Source: Pseudomonas viridiflava (GTDB lineage: Bacteria > Pseudomonadota > Gammaproteobacteria > Pseudomonadales > Pseudomonadaceae). From it: 64,000 nt of DNA. The translations under genes and the position numbers were made by a program. The DNA lies in the NCBI RefSeq assembly GCF_900589395.1, contig NZ_UUIS01000055.1, positions 22,793 through 86,792 on the forward strand, in the 5' to 3' direction. A model generated the notes under the pieces. It was not told the DNA's origin. It was given only the letters and a program-made list of their open reading frames with translations, and searched no databases. Shown here piece by piece: positions 17,675 through 27,300 of the stretch; positions within the stretch are counted from its first letter, which is position 1, and each line of letters begins with the position of its first letter.

Positions 17675-18190
17675 TCAAGCGGAGGGCTCGGAATCCTTGG
17701 GCTTTGGCGCACTGGCCAGGGCCTGCAGCAGCGCCGGGTCCTTGATGGCTTTCAGAATGATTTCTTCGGCGCCGGTCTTGCCGTCCATGTAGGTCAGCAG
17801 GTTGGCCAGCTGGGTGCGGGCTTCGAGCAACTGGTTCAGCGAGTCGACCTTGCGCGCCACGGCGGCCGGGCTGAAGTCGTCCATGCTCTCGAACGTGATG
17901 TCCAGGCTCAGGTTGCCTTCGCCGGTCAGTTCGTTGGGCACATGAAAGGCCACCCGCGGCTGCATGGCCTTGAGTCGCGAGTCGAAGTTGTCGACGTCGA
18001 CTTCCAGGAACTTGCGCTCGTTCACTGGCGCCAGCGGTTCGGCGGGCTTGCCGGTCAGGTCGGCCATCACGCCCATCACGAACGGCAGCTGCACCTTCTT
18101 CTCGGCGCCGTACAGTTCCACGTCGTACTCGATCTGCACGCGAGGCGCACGGTTGCGCGCAATGAATTTCTGCGAACTGGTTTTCGCCAC
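17675..18190 (-). CDS. tssB: T6SS sheath protein TssB (VipA)
   Basis: 171 residues beginning with a GTG codon (MAKTSSQKFIARNRAPR) preceded by AGGAGAAG at good spacing. RVQIEYDVELYGAEKKVQLPFVMGVMADL is the classic TssB N-terminal strand and helix (residues ~17-45), and SLDITFESMDDFSP follows. TssB interlocks with TssC in the contractile sheath. The nine-base gap to tssC points to co-translation. Confidence 0.96.
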   Translation of the reverse strand: MAKTSSQKFIARNRAPRVQIEYDVELYGAEKKVQLPFVMGVMADLTGKPAEPLAPVNERKFLEVDVDNFDSRLKAMQPRVAFHVPNELTGEGNLSLDITFESMDDFSPAAVARKVDSLNQLLEARTQLANLLTYMDGKTGAEEIILKAIKDPALLQALASAPKPKDSEPSA

Positions 18191-18276
18191 GTTGCTTCTC
18201 CTGGTCGCTGCTGCGACGGTGTTGGCCTCAAAGCCGGTAACAGGTTGCGCATCCCAAGCGTGATCCGCCTCGCGGA

Positions 18277-19311
18277 TCAGTCAGGCTCCGGGCCGCGCAA
18301 GGTTTCAAACTGGGACATGCCGTCGGGAATCAGATTGCGCACGATGGTTTCGAAGTCGGCGTTGACCAGGCCCTTGGCGCGCTTCAACAGCATCGGCAGC
18401 GGGCTGGAAGGCTCGTGGCGGGCGTAATAGGCCAGCAGGCGGTCAAGGCTGCGCAGCACGTCTTCGCGGCTGCTGATCTCGGCGCTGGCGCGCGGCGCAG
18501 CCGGTGCGGCAAATGCCTGGGCGCTGGCACCGGCAGGCTCATGGACCGCCTGCGTCACCGGCACCTCGTCGTCGCCAGCGTTGTCGGCCGCCGGGGCATG
18601 CTCGTCGAGCACCTGCAAAGCCTGGCGCAAGGGCTGTTTCAGCGCGGCCAGGTCGATGCCTTGTGCAGAACCTACCTGGTCATTGACGAATTCTTCGATG
18701 GCGGCTGCCCGCTGCAGGGCCTGGCGCACGGCGGCATGAGTGTCCTGCAGGGTCTGCGGGTCGCTGTCGCGCAAGGCGGCACCAAAGGACTCCAGGCTCA
18801 GCGACTCGTCGCTGGCGTATTGCAGGCCGCTGGCATGCAGCACCGCGCGCAGGCTCAAGGTGCCGAAAGCGCGCGAACGCACCAGCGCGCTTTCGCGCAG
18901 CAGGCGCAGGTTGGTGTCACAGGCCAGGCCCGCCAGCGCATTGATGCGCAGGGTCGGGTCATTGTCGTCGTCGGCGTCAAGCTGCGGGTACAGCGTGTCC
19001 CAGTACTGGCGCAGCAGTTGGTCGATCAGTTCAAGGGTGTTGGCCAGGCCCGCCATACCGTCGAGGGCCAGCGCGCTCTGCACCAGGAAATGGGTGATGC
19101 GCAAATCCTTGCTGCGTTGCAGCAAGTGGCTGGCCGACTGCTCGATCAAACGCCAGGCAGGCGGCTCGGCAGGCTGCACGGCATCGCCCATGACGCGCTC
19201 GGGTTTGCCCTGTGCGTCACGTTCCAGTTGCAGGAAGTCGGCGTCGTATTCCAGATCTTCCCCACAGGGAAAGTTGGGTGAAACAGCGCTGAGCAACAGT
19301 GCGACATCCAT
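18277..19311 (-). CDS. tssA: T6SS protein TssA, short HSI-I type
   Basis: 344 residues with the ImpA N-terminal domain: MDVALLLSAVSPNFPCGEDL, then PAWRLIEQSASHLLQRSKDL and YWDTLYPQLDADDDNDP. The short C-terminal part matches the TssA1 type of HSI-I systems. TssA primes tube/sheath assembly at the baseplate or sheath end. Two starts are possible: TTG at 19314 (seven bases after an AAGGAG site) or ATG at 19311 (ten bases). I chose the ATG because the family normally starts MDV. First gene of the leftward operon. Confidence 0.93.
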   Translation of the reverse strand: MDVALLLSAVSPNFPCGEDLEYDADFLQLERDAQGKPERVMGDAVQPAEPPAWRLIEQSASHLLQRSKDLRITHFLVQSALALDGMAGLANTLELIDQLLRQYWDTLYPQLDADDDNDPTLRINALAGLACDTNLRLLRESALVRSRAFGTLSLRAVLHASGLQYASDESLSLESFGAALRDSDPQTLQDTHAAVRQALQRAAAIEEFVNDQVGSAQGIDLAALKQPLRQALQVLDEHAPAADNAGDDEVPVTQAVHEPAGASAQAFAAPAAPRASAEISSREDVLRSLDRLLAYYARHEPSSPLPMLLKRAKGLVNADFETIVRNLIPDGMSQFETLRGPEPD

Positions 19312-19701
19312 CAAACGTGATCTCCTTATCGACTCAGATGATGTCTACGGTTATGTAGGAAAATTTTTTGAACTATTCGAACGCGCTGTAGTCATCCATA
19401 ACTTGCTAGATGTCATAGTGACACTACAGAGTTTTTAAAGTTGTGCATTTTTGGAGTAGTTAAAGGGCAATGTCAAGGTTAGGATAGGCGCCCTCTTGGG
19501 GAGTTGTGACGCAGCTAACAGCTTGCATGCTATTTTGACATCGCTTTGTGGGGCGCGATTATCATGCGCGCAAAGTCGCCGAAATCCATCGTTCGCGTGG
19601 CGATCATGGGTTTTTGAACTTTTCCGCAAGTGACCTGTCTGGCAGGCATCCCCACGGTTTGCAAACCCGGTTTCACCAGCGCGATATAGCAGGGAGGCAC
19701 G
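19312..19701. promoter_or_regulatory. Divergent control region of the T6SS locus
   Basis: 390 AT-richer bases separate tssA (leftward) from fha (rightward). A perfect TTGACA at 19535-19540 followed after 19 bases by TATCAT (19560-19565) is a candidate sigma-70 promoter for fha, giving a leader of about 130 bases; the spacing is long. The leader ends in AGGGAGG just before the fha ATG, and the tssA leader carries AAGGAG. I found no convincing sigma-54 site and no credible gene in this stretch. Confidence 0.55.
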
Positions 19702-21225
19702 ATGTCGCTGTGTTTGACGATCACCAGTTACCACAAGATCACGCCGGGCCAGTGTGCAGAAAAGACCCTGGATCAAGGCGTAATGGCAATTGGCCGCAGT
19801 TCGGAAAATGACTGGATACTTCCCGACCCGGAGCGGTTGGTGTCGTCGCGGCACTGCGTCATTCAATATAAGGACGGTCGTTATTACCTGACCGACCACA
19901 GCACCAACGGTGTCGAACTGGTAGAAGCGGGCATTCGCCTGCGGCGCGGTAACAGCGAAGTATTACAGGACGGTGAACTTATCCGCATCGGCGAATACGA
20001 GATTCGCGTGCGCCTGGACTTCAACATGCAGTTGCCCGAAGCGGGCCTGAAGGCCGGTGAAGCGGCAAACAGTTTCGAAGCGCTGATGAGCCGCCAGGAC
20101 AACCACTGGCAGACCACGCCCGATGCCGCGCCAGGCCTGCAACCGATTGACGCCCCCGGCATGGCCCGGCTGCAAGGCGGTTCGGCGCAGGACACCTTTG
20201 CCGACCTGTTCGACTTTCTGACCCCTGCCAGCGTGGCGCCGGCCACCCAGCCCGACCATGTTCCGGCTCGCCAGCATGACTTCCGGCCACCGACGCCGGT
20301 GATGCCAGCCCCGCCGGCCGTGGCGCCTGCACCTGCCCAGGCCCCGGTCCCGACCGCTGCGCCGGGCATGATTCCCGATGACTGGGACCCGCTGGCCGAC
20401 CTGGCCGCGCCGGCGCCCGTGGCACCGTCGGCCCGTCCGGCCGTGGTCGCCGCCCCGGTGCTGCCCGTCGCGCCACCGCCCCAGCCGATCAGCACCTTGC
20501 CGCCGGCGGCCGAGCCGCCGCCTGTTGCACCTGCACTTGCACCTGCACCTGCACCAGCGGCCGTTGCGCCGCCTTCGGCAGCGGCCGTGGCTGCACCGGC
20601 CGACCCGGTTGTCGCCGCGTCGCCTGCCGCCCAGTCCCAGGACCTGCTGCAAGCCTTCCTGCGCGGTGCCGGCCTTGATCAAGTCAGCCTCGACCCGGCC
20701 CAGGCCGCCGCGCAGATGGAAGCCATCGGGCGCAGCTACCGGCTGATGGTCGACGGCCTGATCGATGTGTTGCGGGCCCGCACCAGTCTCAAGGGCGAGT
20801 TCCGCATGCAGCAGACCATGATCCGCCCGGTGGAAAACAACCCGCTCAAGTTCGCCCCCAATGCCGATGAAGCGCTGCTGTTGCTGCTGCGCCACGGCAA
20901 CCAGGCGTTCATGGGCCCCGAGCAGGCGATCCAGGACAGTTTCGACGACCTGCGCGCCCACCAGTTGGCCGTCATGGCCGGCGTCGAGGCGGCGATCAAG
21001 CACCTGCTCAAGCGCTTCGAGCCGGCCGAACTGGAAACCCGCATGGGCAAGCCCGGCGGGCTGTCGAATCTGTTCGGCGGCACGCGTCAGGCGCAGTACT
21101 GGCAGCAATTCACCGCGCTCTACCAGCGCATTTCGCAGGAAGCCGAAGACGACTTCCAGGACCTGTTCGGCCGCGAGTTCAGCCGTGCCTACGAAGCGCA
21201 CAGCCAACGCTTGCGCCGCCCCTGA
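19702..21225 (+). CDS. fha: T6SS FHA-domain scaffold protein (Fha/TagH)
   Basis: 507 residues. The N-terminal FHA domain (~20-105) shows the phosphothreonine-binding motifs GRSSENDW, SSRHCVI and STNGVEL. A Pro/Ala-rich linker follows (~175-315), then the conserved T6SS-Fha C-terminal domain (AFLRGAGLDQVSLDP onward). In HSI-I systems PpkA phosphorylates Fha on threonine, PppA reverses this, and phosphorylated Fha triggers assembly; both enzymes are encoded downstream. The ribosome site AGGGAGG is strong and resembles an RsmA-binding GGA site. First gene of the rightward operon. Confidence 0.93.
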   Translation: MSLCLTITSYHKITPGQCAEKTLDQGVMAIGRSSENDWILPDPERLVSSRHCVIQYKDGRYYLTDHSTNGVELVEAGIRLRRGNSEVLQDGELIRIGEYEIRVRLDFNMQLPEAGLKAGEAANSFEALMSRQDNHWQTTPDAAPGLQPIDAPGMARLQGGSAQDTFADLFDFLTPASVAPATQPDHVPARQHDFRPPTPVMPAPPAVAPAPAQAPVPTAAPGMIPDDWDPLADLAAPAPVAPSARPAVVAAPVLPVAPPPQPISTLPPAAEPPPVAPALAPAPAPAAVAPPSAAAVAAPADPVVAASPAAQSQDLLQAFLRGAGLDQVSLDPAQAAAQMEAIGRSYRLMVDGLIDVLRARTSLKGEFRMQQTMIRPVENNPLKFAPNADEALLLLLRHGNQAFMGPEQAIQDSFDDLRAHQLAVMAGVEAAIKHLLKRFEPAELETRMGKPGGLSNLFGGTRQAQYWQQFTALYQRISQEAEDDFQDLFGREFSRAYEAHSQRLRRP

Positions 21226-21234
21226 GAACCTGCC

Positions 21235-21750
21235 GTGAGCATTGCGATGTTGCGTATCTGTGCCCCTCTGGTTGCCCTGGCCCTGCTGCTGGGTGGCTGT
21301 GCATCGAAACCTGGCGAACCGTCCGCCCCGGCCTCGGTGGAGGCCGCCCAGGACAATGCGGTGACCCTCGACCTGCACGCCGCGGCCGGGCTCAATCCCG
21401 GCGCCAGCGGCCAGCCGGCCCCGGTGCGGGTGCGGCTCTTCGAACTCAAGAACAGCGCCGCCTTCAACCGCGCCGACTACTTTGCCCTGGCCGAGCGTGC
21501 CGGCGATGCGCTGGGCCCGGACCTGATCGACCAGGATGAAGTGCTGGTGCGCCCCGGCGAAAGCCGCCGCGTGACGCGCAGCCTCAACCCGGCCACCCGG
21601 CATATCGGCCTGGTGGTCGGCTACCGCGAAATCGACCGCGCCCTGTGGCGCCTGGTGCTACCGGTGGCGCCACGCCAGGGCCAGCCTTACCGCATCGAAC
21701 TCGATGCGCAGGCCATCCGCAGCGCCCCTGCACCCCTTCCTGCTCACTAG
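21235..21750 (+). CDS. tssJ: T6SS outer-membrane lipoprotein TssJ
   Basis: 171 residues from a GTG start, with a lipoprotein signal ending in the lipobox LLGGC and a small beta-sandwich body containing VRLFELKNSAAFNRADYFAL and LVVGYREIDRALWRL, typical of TssJ. It anchors TssM to the outer membrane. A start at the ATG four codons later (21247) is also possible, and the signal would remain intact. It lies nine bases after fha and 15 bases before tssK. Confidence 0.93.
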   Translation: MSIAMLRICAPLVALALLLGGCASKPGEPSAPASVEAAQDNAVTLDLHAAAGLNPGASGQPAPVRVRLFELKNSAAFNRADYFALAERAGDALGPDLIDQDEVLVRPGESRRVTRSLNPATRHIGLVVGYREIDRALWRLVLPVAPRQGQPYRIELDAQAIRSAPAPLPAH

Positions 21751-21765
21751 GCAATCGGAGAACCC

Positions 21766-23100
21766 ATGTCCTGGAACAATCGTGTGGTCTGGTCGGAAGG
21801 CATGTTCATTGGAACCCAGCATTTCCAGCAGCATGACCGCTACCTGGAAAACCTGATCGACGCCCGCAGCCGTCCACTGTCGGCCGCCGCCTGGGGGTTT
21901 TCCGAACTGCTGATCGACCAGGGCCTGCTGGCCCAGGGCAAGCTGGCGATCATCAGCGCGCGCGGGCTGCTGCCCGACGGCACGCCGTTCAACATTCCCC
22001 ATGACGACCCGGCACCCAGCCCGTTGATCCTCGACGACAACGTGCGCGACGGCCTGGTGTACCTGGGCCTGCCGCTGCGCCGCGCTGGCGTGCGCGACAC
22101 GGTCGATGAAGGCGAGGTGCCTGGCGCGGCGCGCTACCTGAGCCAGGTGCGCGAAGTGCGTGACGACAACGCACCGTTCGAAAACCGCGCGCCGGTAGCC
22201 GTCGGCGCCCGCGCCTTGCGCCTGCTCACCGAACAGGAAGGCCTGGGCGACTACGCCGTGCTGGGCGTGGTGCGGGTCATCGAAAAACGCGCCGATCACG
22301 TCTTGCTGCTCGATGAGCAGTACATCCCGCCGCTGCTGGACATCGCCGTCAGCCGGCCGCTCAGTGCCTTTCGCAGCGAGCTGCAAGGCCTGCTGCGCCA
22401 GCGCGGCGAAGCCCTGGCCGGGCGCGTGGTCGCCTCCGGCGCCGGCGGTGCCTCTGAGATTGCCGATTTCATGCTGCTGCAACTGGTCAACCGCGCCGAA
22501 CCGCTGGTTCAGCACCTGGGCCACCTCAGCCCGCTGCACCCGGAGCGGCTGTACAGCGAGCTGGTCAGCCTGGCGGGCGAGTTCGCCACCTTCTCGACCC
22601 GCGAGCACCGCCCGCAGGAGTTTCCGCGCTACCAGCACGACGACCTGCAAGCCAGCTTTGCCCCGGTCATGCAGGCGCTGCGCGAAGCCTTGTCGATGCT
22701 GATCGACAGCAAGGCGGTGCCGATCCCGATCGTCGAGAAAGCCTACGGCGTGCACGTGGCCATGCTGGCCGACAAGAGCCTGCTGGACAACGCCAGCTTC
22801 ATCCTGGTGGTGCGCGCCGACATCCCGGGCGAAACCCTGCGCGGCCGTTTCGGCCAGCAGAGCAAGGTCGGTTCTGTGGAGCACATCCGCGACCTGGTCA
22901 ACCTGCAACTGCCGGGCATCGGTCTGCTGCCACTGCCGGTGGCGCCGCGCCAGTTGCCGTTTCACGTCGGCTCGACCTACTACGAACTCGACCGGGGCAG
23001 CGAGCACTGGCAGCAACTGAGCCGCTCCGGCGGTTTTGCGTTCCATATCGCGGGTGAATTCCCGGGCCTGAACCTGGCGTTCTGGGCAATCCGAGGATAA
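21766..23100 (+). CDS. tssK: T6SS baseplate-membrane connector TssK
   Basis: 444 residues, the usual length. The start MSWNNRVVWSEGMFIGTQHFQQHDRYLE is the TssK hallmark (only the start quoted in pieces: WSEGMFIGTQHFQQHDRYLE). The C-terminal receptor-binding part includes RQLPFHVGSTYYELDRGSEH and ends in LNLAFWAIRG. TssK trimers connect baseplate wedges to TssL/TssM. The ribosome site GGAGAACCC-ATG is clear; five bases separate it from tssL. Confidence 0.96.
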   Translation: MSWNNRVVWSEGMFIGTQHFQQHDRYLENLIDARSRPLSAAAWGFSELLIDQGLLAQGKLAIISARGLLPDGTPFNIPHDDPAPSPLILDDNVRDGLVYLGLPLRRAGVRDTVDEGEVPGAARYLSQVREVRDDNAPFENRAPVAVGARALRLLTEQEGLGDYAVLGVVRVIEKRADHVLLLDEQYIPPLLDIAVSRPLSAFRSELQGLLRQRGEALAGRVVASGAGGASEIADFMLLQLVNRAEPLVQHLGHLSPLHPERLYSELVSLAGEFATFSTREHRPQEFPRYQHDDLQASFAPVMQALREALSMLIDSKAVPIPIVEKAYGVHVAMLADKSLLDNASFILVVRADIPGETLRGRFGQQSKVGSVEHIRDLVNLQLPGIGLLPLPVAPRQLPFHVGSTYYELDRGSEHWQQLSRSGGFAFHIAGEFPGLNLAFWAIRG

Positions 23101-23105
23101 GCGGC

Positions 23106-24398
23106 ATGCACCCCACCGATGACCGTACTCAATTCATGCCGCGCCCCGGTGGCCGCCCGGCCAGCACCGGCGAGGCCGCGCCGGCTGCGCGCGAACCCGA
23201 GCCGCAAGGCCCGGCGCTGACGCCCGGCCAGGCCCAGGGCCTGAACCCGCTGGAGGCGGCCGCCGGCCCCCTGCTGGCCTTGCTGACCCGCCTGCGCAAC
23301 ACCATCGCCCACCCGGCGCCGGCCAGCCTGCGCGCCCAGTTGCTGGCGCAGCTGCGCCAGTTCGAAGAGCGTGCCGAGGCCGCCGGCGTGGCGCGCAATG
23401 ACGTGCTGCTGGCGCGCTACGTGCTGTGCACCGCGCTCGATGAAGCGGTGATGAGCACGCCGTGGGGCAGCAGCAGCGAGTGGACCCAGCAAAGCCTGTT
23501 GATCACCGTGCACAACGAAGCGTGGGGCGGCGAAAAGTGCTTCCAGTTGCTGGAGCACTGCCTGCAAACCCCGCGTGAGCGTCTGTACCTGCTGGAGCTG
23601 TTGTACCTGTGCATGAGCCTGGGCTTCGAAGGTCGCTACCGGGTCATGAACAACGGCCGCAGCCAGCTTGATGCGTTGCGTGAGCGCACCAGTGCGGCCA
23701 TTCGCAGCGCCCGTGGCGAGCGCGAGCAGGGGCTGTCGCCACGCTGGCGCGGCCTGCTGATGGCCCGCGACCGCCTGGCGCAGTTCATGCCGCCCTGGGT
23801 CGGCGTGGCCATCGGTATCGCGCTGTTGCTGCTGTTGCTGTTTATCCTGCGCCTGCAACTGGCCGCCGAGGCCGAGCCGGTGTTCAAGCGTATCCATATG
23901 CTGGGCGAGATCCCGGTGCAGGCCATCGACCGTCCCGTGGTACAGCCCAAGCTGGTCGAGCGCCCACGTCTGGCGGGATTTTTGTCCGACGAGATCCGCG
24001 CCGGCAAGGTCGCTGTGCAAGACGCGGTGGACCGCTCGGTGGTGACCATTCGCGGCGACGAGCTGTTTGCCTCCGGCAGCGCCACCGTGGTCGACGCCTA
24101 CCAGCCCCTGATGCTGCGCATCGCCGAAGCGCTGGGCAAGGTCAAGGGCGAGGTGCGCATCACCGGCCACAGCGACAACCGGCCCATCGCCACGTTGCGC
24201 TTCCCGTCCAACTGGGCCTTGTCCCAGGCCCGTGCCGAACAGGTGCTGCAGATCCTGGCGGCGCGCACCGGGCAACCACAACGCTTCACCGCCGAAGGGC
24301 GCAGCGACACCGAGCCTCTGGCCCCCAACGCTACCAGCGAAGGGCGCGCGAAGAATCGCCGGGTTGAAATCACGGTATTGGCGGAGGGCGTGGAGTGA
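23106..24398 (+). CDS. tssL: T6SS membrane protein TssL with OmpA-like domain
   Basis: 430 residues. After a proline-rich leader, the DotU/IcmH helical domain (~50-225) includes RYVLCTALDEAVMSTPWG and WTQQSLLITVHNEAWGGEK. One transmembrane helix follows (VGVAIGIALLLLLLFILRL), then a periplasmic OmpA-like peptidoglycan-binding domain (ITGHSDNRP, SNWALSQARAEQVL, GRSDTEPLAPN). This is the evolved TssL type also found in HSI-I. It forms the inner-membrane part of the export complex with TssM. Confidence 0.96.
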   Translation: MHPTDDRTQFMPRPGGRPASTGEAAPAAREPEPQGPALTPGQAQGLNPLEAAAGPLLALLTRLRNTIAHPAPASLRAQLLAQLRQFEERAEAAGVARNDVLLARYVLCTALDEAVMSTPWGSSSEWTQQSLLITVHNEAWGGEKCFQLLEHCLQTPRERLYLLELLYLCMSLGFEGRYRVMNNGRSQLDALRERTSAAIRSARGEREQGLSPRWRGLLMARDRLAQFMPPWVGVAIGIALLLLLLFILRLQLAAEAEPVFKRIHMLGEIPVQAIDRPVVQPKLVERPRLAGFLSDEIRAGKVAVQDAVDRSVVTIRGDELFASGSATVVDAYQPLMLRIAEALGKVKGEVRITGHSDNRPIATLRFPSNWALSQARAEQVLQILAARTGQPQRFTAEGRSDTEPLAPNATSEGRAKNRRVEITVLAEGVE

Positions 24399-27300
24399 AG
24401 GCGTTTCTGGGGTTTGTCATTCGCTGGGTGATCCCGGTGCTGGGGCTGATCGCCCTGAGCCTGATCATCTGGTTCGTCGGTCCGCTGCTCGATGCGCTGG
24501 TGCCCGAAGGCCGGCGCTGGCTGCTGATCGGCCTGCTGTGGGCGGTGTGGATCGGCTGGCGGGTGTTTCGCATCATCCAGGCCCGGCGCCAGGCGGCGCG
24601 GGTCATCGAAGGCCTGGCCGCCGAGACTGAACCGGACGCGGCCAGCGTGGCCACCGCCGAAGAACTGGCCACCCTGCGCCAGCGCATGGACGAGGCCCTG
24701 GCCCTGCTGAAAAAGGCCCGGCTGGGCGGTGACCAGCGGCGCAACCTGTATGAGCTGCCGTGGTACGTGATCATCGGCCCGCCCGGCTCGGGCAAGACCA
24801 CCGCGCTGGTCAACTCGGGGCTGGACTTTCCGCTGGCCGCGCAAATGGGCAGCGGAGCGATTCGGGGCGTGGGCGGCACGCGCAACTGCGACTGGTGGTT
24901 CACCGACCAGGCCGTGCTGCTCGACACCGCCGGGCGCTACACCACCCAGGACAGCCATGCGCAGGTCGACAAGGCCGCCTGGCTGGGCTTTCTCGATTTG
25001 CTCAAGACCCAGCGTCCGCGCCGGCCCATCGACGGGGCGTTCATTGCCATCAGCCTGTCGGACCTGCTGCTGGGCAGCGACGAAGAGCGCGCCGCCCATG
25101 CGGTGGCGATCCGCAGCCGGGTGCAGGAACTGCACGACCAGTTGGGCGTGCGCTTTCCGATCTACCTGATGCTCACCAAGCTCGACCTGCTGCCCGGCTT
25201 CATGGAGTTCTTCGATGCCTTGAGCAAGGAAGAGCGCGCCCAGGTGTGGGGCACCACCTTTGCCCTGGACGACGGCAAGCAGGCCGCCGGTCCCCTGCAG
25301 GATTTTCCGGCCGAGTTCGCCGCCCTGGAGCAGCGCCTCAACGAGCGGCTGGTCGAGCGCCTGCAACAGGAGCGCGACCCGGCCCGGCGCGACCTGATCT
25401 ATGGTTTCTCGCAGCAGTTCGCGGCCCTGCGCCAGGCGCTGCAAAGCTTTCTCGAGGGCGTGTTCAGGCCCAACCCGTACGAAGAACGGCCCCTGCTGCG
25501 CGGGGTGTATTTCACCAGCGGCACCCAGGAAGGCAGCCCCATCGACCGCCTGATCGGGGTCATGGCGCAGAGCATGAGCCTGGACCGCCAGCACTTGGCG
25601 CGGCAGAACGGCACCGGGCGCAGCTACTTCATCGAGAAACTGTTTACCGACGTGGCCTTTGCCGAGCAGGGCCTGATGAGCGCCGACCCCAAGGTCGAGC
25701 GCCGGCGACGCTGGATCGCCCGCGGTGTGCTGGCTGCCACCGTGGCGGTGGTGCTGACCGTGGCCTCGCTGTGGTGGGTCAGCTACCGCGCCAACCAGAA
25801 CTACATCGCCCAGGTCGACGGCAAGGTCGCACCCCTGGGCCCGCAAGTGCAGAACCTCAGCCCCGCGCAGCGTGACGTGCTGGCGGTGCTGCCGCTGCTC
25901 GATGCGGTGCGCAACCTGGCCGGTGACGCACCGGGCTGGTCCGAGGGCCTGGGGCTGTACCAGGGCGACATGCTCGAAGCCGAGTCCGGCAGCGTCTACC
26001 GCAAGCTGTTGATCGCGGTGTTCGCGCCACGGCTGGTCAGCCGCATCGAAGAGCAATTGCGCTCCGGTGGCTCGTCGGACTACCTGTACGAAGGCTTGAA
26101 GGCCTACCTGATGCTCGCCGACCAGGAGCACTACGACGCCGACTTCATCAAGGCCTGGATTGCCCTGGACTGGGAGCGCAGCCTGCCGCGCGACCTGCCG
26201 GCGCAGCAGCGCCAGGCCCTGGACGGCCACTTGCAGGCGCTGTTCGAGCGTCATCCGCCCAAGGCACGGCTGGACCAGCCGCTGATCGACGACCTGCGCC
26301 GCCAGTTGCAGCAGTTGCCGATGGCCCAGCGCGTCTATGACCGGGTCAAGCGCCAGAAGCTGCCGGCCGGCGTGCCGGACTTTCGCCTCAACGAAGCGGC
26401 CGGGCGCGATGCCGCGCTGGTGTTCAGCCGCAAGAGCGGCAAGCCGCTGGGCGAGCCCTTGAGCGGCCTGTTCACCGCCAAGGGCTACCGCGAAGGCTTT
26501 TTGCGCAACAGCCTGAGCCAGGCCGGCACCCTGGCCGAGGAACAGTGGGTGCTGGGCGGCGGGCAGGGCAGCGTGCAAGGTGCCGCGCTGGATGTCGCCA
26601 GCCTCGCCGCTGAAGTACGACGCCTGTACTTCCAGGATTTTGTCCGCGAATGGGACGCGCTGCTGGCCGACATCGACTTTGTGCCCATCACCAGCGTGGC
26701 CCAGGCGGCCGACGTGTTGCGGGTGATTTCCGGCCCGGATTCGCCACTGAAAAAACTGCTGGTCGAAGTGGCGAAACAGACCGACCTGCAAGAAGAGCAG
26801 CGCCTGCTCAATGCCCAGGGCAAGAAAGCTGACGACAGCGTCGACCAGCTCAAGCAACGCCTGGGTTCCTTGCTCGGCCAGGAACAACAGAGCGGCGCGG
26901 CCCAGGCCCCGGCAACCACCGATGACCCGGTCAGCACGCACTTTGCCGAGCTGCGCCGGCTGGTCGGGCAGGGCGCCGAGGGCAATCAGCCGGCCGGCAT
27001 CGACGCCCTGCTGGCCGACATGAATGCGTTGTATGTGCAGGTCAGCGCCATGGTCGGCGCCAGCGGCGATGCGCTCTTGGGCGAGGCCAAGAATCAGACC
27101 ACCGCCGCGGCCAACCGCGTCAATCTCAGCGCCGAACGCCAACCGGCGCTGGTGCGCGGGCTGGTCAAGTCGGTGGTCAACTCCACCACCAACACCATGA
27201 TGGGCGGGGTGCGCAACCAGTTGAACGCGGCCTGGACCAGCGAGGTGCTGAACGTCTATCGCCAGTCGCTCAGCGGTCGCTACCCGATGTCGCCCGGCAG

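Noticed and set aside
19648..19672. Possible sigma-54 promoter (TGGCAGGC ... TTTGCA) upstream of fha
   Set aside because: Spacing between the GG and GC elements is too long for the -24/-12 pattern.
19435..19899. A 154-codon leftward frame in the tssA-fha gap
   Set aside because: It overlaps the fha start, lacks a plausible ribosome site and its product looks like random coding; the region is better explained as regulatory.
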